Origin: Poecilobothrus nobilitatus
Lineage: Eukaryota; Arthropoda; Insecta; Diptera; Dolichopodidae
Assembly (NCBI GenBank): GCA_947095535.1
Contig: OX352774.1
Location: 215,190,965-215,254,964 of the forward strand
Length of the DNA stretch: 64,000 nt
Direction of reading: 5' to 3'
The notes below the pieces were generated by a model, which worked only from the letters and a program-made list of their open reading frames with translations, was not told the origin of the DNA and did not search any database. Each line of letters opens with the position of its first letter. Within the stretch, counting starts at the first letter, position 1. A program made the position numbers and the translations under genes. Of the stretch, positions 57,186 to 64,000 are shown one piece after another.

Positions 57186-59589
57186 TTTTTTGAATAAAAA
57201 CAGTGTCTTAAAATTAGATGAGGATATTGAAATGAACAAAAATACGATCTATCTGCTATCATAAATAATATAGACAAAAAACAAAAAATTGAAATCTTTG
57301 AATAAAAAATGATCTGCGTAGGTTAATGAAATTTCTATAGCTTCATATTATGGTAACATTAAAAAAATAATGAAATGAATAAATCAACAAAATTTTGATT
57401 TATCTGAAATACTTGAAAGGGAACATACATAATATTATATAATATGTATACTTTCAGATAATATATGTATGTACCTAGGTATATAGTAACAAAAATGAAG
57501 TGAATAATAACATAGTGAGGAGAAAAACGATTATATACATAATCATATAAATAAAATATAGGTTAAATCTATAAAGTTAATATTTTATAAATCTTAAACC
57601 CTAATTGTAACAAAAGATATTAGTTATGGCAGGATTTAATCATTGAATATTTAAAAATTCTTTAATTTGTTAAATTATTTAAATGAAACCTATACAATTA
57701 TAATTTAATAGTATTTAAAAATGCATAAAAATAAATAGTTTATCTTTTTACTGTATAACAGTTTTATGTTTTCTTACTGTTATTTTATTACTATATATAT
57801 ATGTACTTTAATGTTGATTCCGTTCATCGTTGATTACCTTGCATTTTTATCGTTTTTAAAAAAATAAATAGTTGTTCCACTCTTATTTAGGATGCAAGTA
57901 CATACAATAAATATATCTTCTAAATTAAATGTTTTTTTTTATTTCTAAATGGACATTTAAAGTTTTACTAAAAAGTTTAAAAATTATTAAATTTAAGCTA
58001 TTTTATGTGTCAGCTTAAATAAATTGTTTAATATATAGGTATATAGAATATTTTTTACTTTACAAATTTCTTTATAAATTTTGTTTAGAACTTTTTTGTT
58101 ACAAATATAAATTGTTTACTTATTTTATTAATTTTATAATAAGATATATGTATGTATTATGTAACTTACTTAAATATACTAACTAAAAATGAACAAGTAT
58201 CTATTATAAGGTTTTAGAATTTTAAAGTTTTTAAAAAATAAATTTTAGATAACAAAAGTAAAGGTTGTTATTTAAAATCAATCTACTGACTACTGAGCCA
58301 TTTATTCTTACCAAAGTTAATAATGTTTTATACATTTTACACATTTTCTATATTGTAATATGTTACGAGTTACAAGCAAAGTACTAAAACATTTCAAAAT
58401 CTCGAAATTAAATTACTAACGGTATAGTCAATATTATGTGAATAGAATGTATTTTAAGAATTCTAATTTAGGTACATTTTAACAAAACATTATAAACGAA
58501 ATATTTATATTTAATATATCATTTATACATACAAATACAATTATCATATCCGTATGGTATTTGTACAATCCACATATATAATTTTATTATAAGCGCGCGC
58601 TTAATATAAAATCAATTTTTAATTGAAGATAAAAAAAAATAATTAACAAAATTTTACGGATTCCTTCAATGAATTTTTTTATTTTTTTATTTTGGTTTGT
58701 TTTTATTTTTAAAGGTTAAAAATCCGTCCAGCTTTTTTTTTTTTTTTTGTATTTTCTGATAATAATATAAAAAAACATGTATTTTAAAAATATGTACCAA
58801 GTACAAATGTACTTGAAATACGAACTAGTTTCATAGGTGCATATTATAGGTAATTCATATTTTTAGTAATTTTGACTAAAAAAAAATTTTTTTAATTAAT
58901 ATATTTGGTATTTAAAAAGTATTTTTTTGATAATTTCAAGGTTATTCCAGATTTTATTTAATATTTTAAAATAATGTCAATTAACTTCTTTAAAAATAAT
59001 TTTACAAAACTTAGTAATGACAACAATTTTTTCTTTCAGTTTTGGTTTTTAATAAAAGTGTCGGCATTTTTTTTTTTTGGCGGTTAAAATGGAAATATTT
59101 TTATTGCTATTTTATAATTTTTCATTATTTAATTAAAATTTGAGTTTTAATTTATAAAAGATAATCTTACGATATTAAAAAAGTATGATATTTTTTAAAA
59201 GTTTATAACAAGACATGAACAACTTCTTATAATGTGAACAACAATTACCAAAACAAACTGATTATTTGAACTAAAACGAAGTACAATCTTATTTTATTTT
59301 TGAATTTCGATCAAACCGTTATTTTACTTGTAAATTATGTAATTTTGTATGATAATATGTATCTATAATATGTATTAGCTTAGTATTCCGAATGCTTTAT
59401 TTAAGTATGAAATCCTTTGTATACATAATGTTTAGTTTCACAGTTTAGTTTAGAAAAAATAAAATGTAGAGGAGAGTGGTACTCTGGTTCTGTATATACA
59501 ACATTCAAGTTAAATCAACGATTTGTGCAATTGAAAATAATAAAAGTAAAATATTAAAATTTTTAACTTAGTTATTTATGTACATATTA
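57186..59589. other. AT-rich DNA, no gene recognised
   Basis: There is a short GC word AAGCGCGCGCTTA (palindromic) near 58590-58602, and poly-T at 58733-58748. No exon for the ligase could be identified. Confidence 0.45.
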
Positions 59590-59690
59590 TAAATATATGT
59601 ATGTATGTCGATGTGGTATGATGTATGTATGTATGTATGTCGTTGTGGTATGATGTAAATATATGTATGTATGTCGTCGTTCCTAAATAA
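59590..59690. repeat. Three-unit minisatellite, about 33-bp period
   Basis: The core (TATG)nTCGNTGTGGTATGATGTA is repeated, with TCG at 59608, 59640 and 59674. The third unit is truncated. It grew from a TATG microsatellite. Confidence 0.65.
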
Positions 59691-59905
59691 TGTTATGTAT
59701 TAAATAAAACAGAAGTTTTCATAAATAAATTTATATTAATTTAATTACTAAATACATAATTTAAAGCTAAAGATATAAATTATGTTTAACAGTTATAATT
59801 ACTTCTATAGAATGATTAATAGGCAGGTACTTATTATATTTTCTTTTATAACTTAATTTTAGATTTTGCAATATTTCGATTTTAGAAACAATCTCGTTTT
59901 AATGA

Positions 59906-59950
59906 ATGTTATGAACAAAATAGCAAAAGGAATTATTTTGTTCATAACAT
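59906..59950. repeat. Perfect 17-bp hairpin
   Basis: ATGTTATGAACAAAATA (59906-59922) is perfectly inverted as TATTTTGTTCATAACAT (59934-59950), with an 11-base loop. It is the longest perfect stem I noticed in the window. It is shorter than a usual pre-miRNA. Confidence 0.6.
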
Positions 59951-60959
59951 CGCGCTTGTACATACATATGTACATAGGTACAAACATTTTTTTTTTTTAC
60001 CATTTTCTTTTAAAACCATATGTTGCTTCATGTCTGTATTACATGAAATATTTTACAATTACAATACTGATTAAAAACAAATCGAGTATTTTATTGAAAC
60101 AACATGTTTTATAACAAATGGGCCAAATATTTCTTTAACATATTTCATAATATAACCAGAGTCTGGATTTTAAATATGTTTGTATAATTAACACATTGGC
60201 ACATACATATTACAAACATACATACATACATATTTTCGTATGTTATATACCGTTAAAAATATTTAAAATTTTAAAAATTTCAATCCAGACTTCGTATATG
60301 TATAATGTACATAATACATATGCATATATATTATACAGAACCAGATTATTTTTGTTCTGAACAACAAAAACATAACTTAAACTTTAAATTTATATTTCAC
60401 AGTTAAAAATTTTAAGATTCGTAACTAGTATATTTAATCAGTACCTAAGTCAAAAATTTTCTTAAATTTTATACTTAATATGTACTATATGCATATGTTT
60501 TTGCAGCAAAAAAAAAATTCAAAATTTCAATGAAGTACTTTATAATTGCAGTGCAGCCTTAAGTAGCACAGCCAAAAATAGACGTAACGAGACATAACGA
60601 GATGAGTAAAAACTCATAGACGATAAAAAAAACAAAAAAACGATAAATAAAACAAAATAGACGATAAAAATGTCTAAAAAACAGCACAAAAAATTATATG
60701 TCAGAGAAATGCCACATAAAGTTTACGTAAAAAGATGCCATTACATTTTATTTAGATACGTAAAAAGTTTTGTTTACAATCGTTTTGAATAATAATTTTT
60801 TTTTTTATACAAATTTTATATAAAAATTTTCGCAATCAAAATTATTTTACACATTTTTATTAGCCATTCATGTTTCTCCATTTTGCAAAAATAAGTTAAA
60901 TCTGGTAATAAAATTACTATTTAGAAATTTAACTGAGAACTTGTAAACAAAAGCATATG
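59951..60959. other. AT-rich DNA with a small direct-repeat cluster
   Basis: At about 60580-60675, words AACGAGA (x2) and ACGATAAA (x3-4) recur. No gene was seen. Confidence 0.4.
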
Positions 60960-61190
60960 ATTTTATTGTCATTACGTTTTCATTTTGGTTAGTTTACACT
61001 TTTCAAAAGAAACTGTACGAAATTTCTTGCGTTTTTTGCGTTTCATCGGCTGATCACGTGTATTTTCGGCTTAGCTTTAAAGAAACAATGAACTTTCATA
61101 TCTGCAGATATAGACAGAATATAGTTAAATTAAAAAGAATACAGGACGAAGATTCTAAAAGTTATTCGTATTTAATGTCTTAATAACTAA
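60960..61190. promoter_or_regulatory. Possible promoter-like island with E-box
   Basis: This is a less AT-rich island with TCACGTG (61054-61060), GTTTTTTGCGTTTCATCGGC and the palindrome ATATCTGCAGATAT. Short divergent ORFs start nearby (+ at 61088, 31 aa; - at 61046, 24 aa). No splice pattern links them to a gene. The call is weak. Confidence 0.2.
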
Positions 61191-63937
61191 AATTTGTTAT
61201 AAAATCAATTGGAATTTTTATCTAAACTATATGTATACATATATTTATGTTTACAACACACATATATATATATATATATATACATATATAAAATGTATTT
61301 GAATTCAAATTTATTAATAAGATGTAATAAAAATTCAAGTAGATAGCTAAGCTAATGATTTGGTAATAAAGATAAGTTCTTTCAAAAATTATCACATTAA
61401 AGATTTATTACCACATGTACTCGTACTTAACATTTTTGCTATTTTATTGCATAATATGCAAAAAACGTTTATAAATATATTTATTAAGTTGTACTTGAAA
61501 TCTTAATATACTTATTATGAAAATTAGTGTATTTTAATTATAATGTGTGAAATAAAATTATATAATTAATTAAAATTTGAACCTGCACGAAAATCCAAAA
61601 TAATTTTAATTTTTTAAATTGAAAATAAAAAAAAATTTTTTTTTTTTTTTTTTAGAATAAAATTAAGAATTTTAATTAAGTGCTAAAAATAAAATTTAAA
61701 TATGTACATATACATATTTATGATTTCATAAGCTTAGAATTAAAGTTATTTCATAAGCTTAATTATTATTATTTTTTTTTTTTATTTAATCCTTCTATTT
61801 TAAAAAGAAGAAAATTTGCAAAATCTTATAATTTTATAAGATATATATAAAGATATGTACCTATATTTTTAATGTTGACATATTACCCGTGACTATAATA
61901 TACTCGTAGTCATTGCCCTTAACAACATACATTATAATAGTCATTAGTTATTATATGATTTTATAACATTTGCATAACATTTTATATATATAACTAACTA
62001 TACAATAGTAATAATAATCATTCGTTGACATTAAAAAAAAAAAAACATTCGACAAGTCATTATTATGTACATATTATAAGGGGCAGAGTGTAGAAATTAT
62101 ATATCATTTATAATCATTAATAATTTGAAGTTTTTCAAATGATTTTTAATGGCTAGTAAGGGTTGTAATTTTTTACATATTTATATATTTTTGTATATTA
62201 TATATTCATATGATAACTAATGCTTCATATGATAACTAATTTTAAAGAGGAGAAACATGAAAAATTTTTAAACTTGTTTGAATTGTCTTTATTCATATTA
62301 AATAATTAATATTCATATTAAATTTATTTTATTCAAATTTTCAAATATTTTGTATGCTACAAAAGTTTTTTTTTGTGTTAAATAATTTAATTTAATAATA
62401 ATTTTTTTTTACACCTCATGGTTTTTAACGAAAACTTATTTTAAAAGGTACAGTTAATTCGTTTATAATTGAAAATTTTTAAATTTAGGTGGTGTACGGA
62501 GGAAAAATTGCCAAAATTTTAGTTTAATCTAACGGTATATTTAAATGTCGAAATACAATTAATTTGATTATACTTTTGCAATAACGAAATTTAAGAAATA
62601 GCTTCCTTTTGTTTGAAGATTTTACATTATAAATAATTTATTGAGTAGAATTTGAATTATGATCATTTAAAAATAAACCTTATTAAAATTTTGCAGGGTT
62701 GTAACTCTGCAACAGGCAGAACAACATAATAAAATTGTTATACAACTTTTATATTTTTTTATCAGAATTATCTACGATTAAATTTTCATTGCAATAATTT
62801 TATATAGCTTATAGCCTTATACCATATGTACATAGTATTGGAAAATTTCTATTTAAATTTCTGAATAATTTCCTAATTAAATAATAATTTGAATTAGCTA
62901 CTTTTAAGATTAAAAAGATACTCGTGAGTCGTAACAATCCTTAGAAATTAAAACGATTTTTGACATTGTTTCTCTTTTATAATTTTAAGTTCAAAATAAA
63001 GACAAAAACCTTTAAAAAATATTCATTTGAAGTTTGTAATTTTTAAAAATTTGCTGCAGAATTTCTTATACCGTTCTTCAGTTACTGCACTAGTCTTTTT
63101 AAAAGTGATAAGTACCTTTTTTTTTAACCAAAATGAAAAGAGGCAGCATTTACAATAAAAAAGATAATATTTTCAAATTTCGTAACATTTTTGACATTCA
63201 GATTTTTTTTGTTAGCTACTATAGTTATAGCAATACATATATAAAATCCACCTACAAAATTTTCTCCCTTTTTACTTTTTTATATCGTAAACAGAAAAAT
63301 TTTAGTATAAGGTTGGATATTATAAACTTTAACATTTTAACTTCAATATTTAATAGAAAATAAAATTGATTAAATATTAAAAGTTGTCCCATTCTATCAA
63401 CTTTTTTTTCGGACAGAATCACTTTTTGTTTGATTCAACGACTTTTTTTTCGGATACAACCACTTTTTTTCAAAAAAAAAAGTTTCATTGTTACGTCTCT
63501 ATAGCTCGCATAGATTTTACTTATATATATTATTTCTTCTAGAAGCACGGCCTTTAGAAAATTATGATCATAATTCCAGAATAGAAGGGTTTATTAAAAA
63601 AAAAAATAAAAAATTTTTTTTTTTAAATGATTTTCTTTCCTCGTACCTAATAAAAATTTTCGATTTCAGAGAACTATGCTTTTTTCTTTTTTTTTTTAAT
63701 TTTATTATTGAAAATACGATTTAAAATCATATAATTTAAAAATTTCTTTAAACAATAAAAATTTAACTTTAATTATTTTAATTATTGTCAATATTTTCTA
63801 TTATAATTTTTAATTTTATAAATAAATTTACATACACGTATTGTAGAACTGTCATTTCATTTGTTAGTGTGGGTGAAAGAAAAAACAATCTTTAGTTTGG
63901 TTTAATATAAGATTGGATTTTATATTTTATTTGGACG
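61191..63937. other. AT-rich DNA, no gene recognised
   Basis: It contains TA/TATG microsatellites and a direct repeat TTCATATGATAACTAAT x2 at about 62207 and 62224. A roughly 38-bp tandem (CGACTTTTTTTTCGGA-type) lies at about 63398-63470. ORFs at 63133-63363 and 63488-63724 are low complexity. Confidence 0.45.
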
Positions 63938-63958
63938 TATCGATATTCTATATCGATA
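63938..63958. promoter_or_regulatory. Pair of DRE (TATCGATA) promoter motifs
   Basis: TATCGATA occurs perfectly at 63938-63945 and 63951-63958, starts 13 bp apart. Together they form an inverted repeat around TTCTA. In flies this motif binds DREF/BEAF-32 and marks housekeeping core promoters and domain borders. It may be the promoter of the - strand ligase gene (long first intron) or of a gene beyond the right edge. Confidence 0.5.
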
Positions 63959-64000
63959 GTGGTTAGCTTGAAACTAATAAAATAACATAGTTTTAGCTTT

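Noticed and set aside
59590..59690. CRISPR-like array
   Set aside because: Units are contiguous, built from TATG microsatellite, lack unique spacers and sit in a eukaryotic genome.
63133..63724. Two ORFs near the right edge as upstream exons of the ligase
   Set aside because: They are on the opposite strand, low complexity, and have no convincing splice sites.

Overview
This is a strongly AT-rich animal nuclear window with spliced genes, long A/T homopolymers and hundreds of short TATG/CATA (tacatatgtatg-type) microsatellite tracts. The encoded actin is the insect cytoplasmic type. Small dispersed elements containing GTCCGTCC tracts and TATCGATA (DRE-like) promoter motifs point to an insect, most likely a dipteran. 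This is an inference from style and two proteins; no species is assigned.

Genes: only two protein-coding genes can be supported. (1) A complete cytoplasmic actin (376 aa) on the + strand, with coding exons 9771-9897 and 13273-14276 split by a 3.4-kb intron. It probably has one or two 5' leader exons and promoters between about 8146 and 8790. (2) On the - strand at 54732-53416, the last three coding exons (373 aa) of a multi-pass membrane RING-CH (MARCH-type) E3 ubiquitin ligase. Its N-terminal exon(s) lie further right or outside the window. The right edge (63938-63958) carries two perfect TATCGATA motifs, a typical insect housekeeping-promoter signal. It could serve this ligase gene or a neighbour beyond the window.

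Everything else is intergenic or intronic DNA holding a collection of small non-autonomous mobile elements, which is the main interest of the window. There are two copies of a tRNA-derived SINE (23622-23817 and 56449-56639, both on the - strand). Both have Pol III A/B boxes, A-rich tails and perfect 9- and 13-bp target-site duplications. There are several terminal-inverted-repeat or foldback MITE-like elements: 91-566 with relative 21728-22001, 16773-17364, 26842-27006, 30309-31377 with diverged relative 24010-24370, 31816-31945, 37747-38320, 41600-41745, 46478-46960 and 54953-55806. A further diverged repeat pair lies at 31428-31700 and 38650-38912.

A near-identical tandem arrangement [A-X-B][A-B] at 32424-35790 is either a very recent duplication with deletion or a haplotype/assembly join. 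The remaining long stretches (notably 577-8145, 17.4-21.7 kb, 38.9-41.6 kb, 49.2-53.3 kb and 57.2-63.9 kb) show only low-complexity AT sequence, microsatellites and isolated hairpins. The two genes have no evident functional link.
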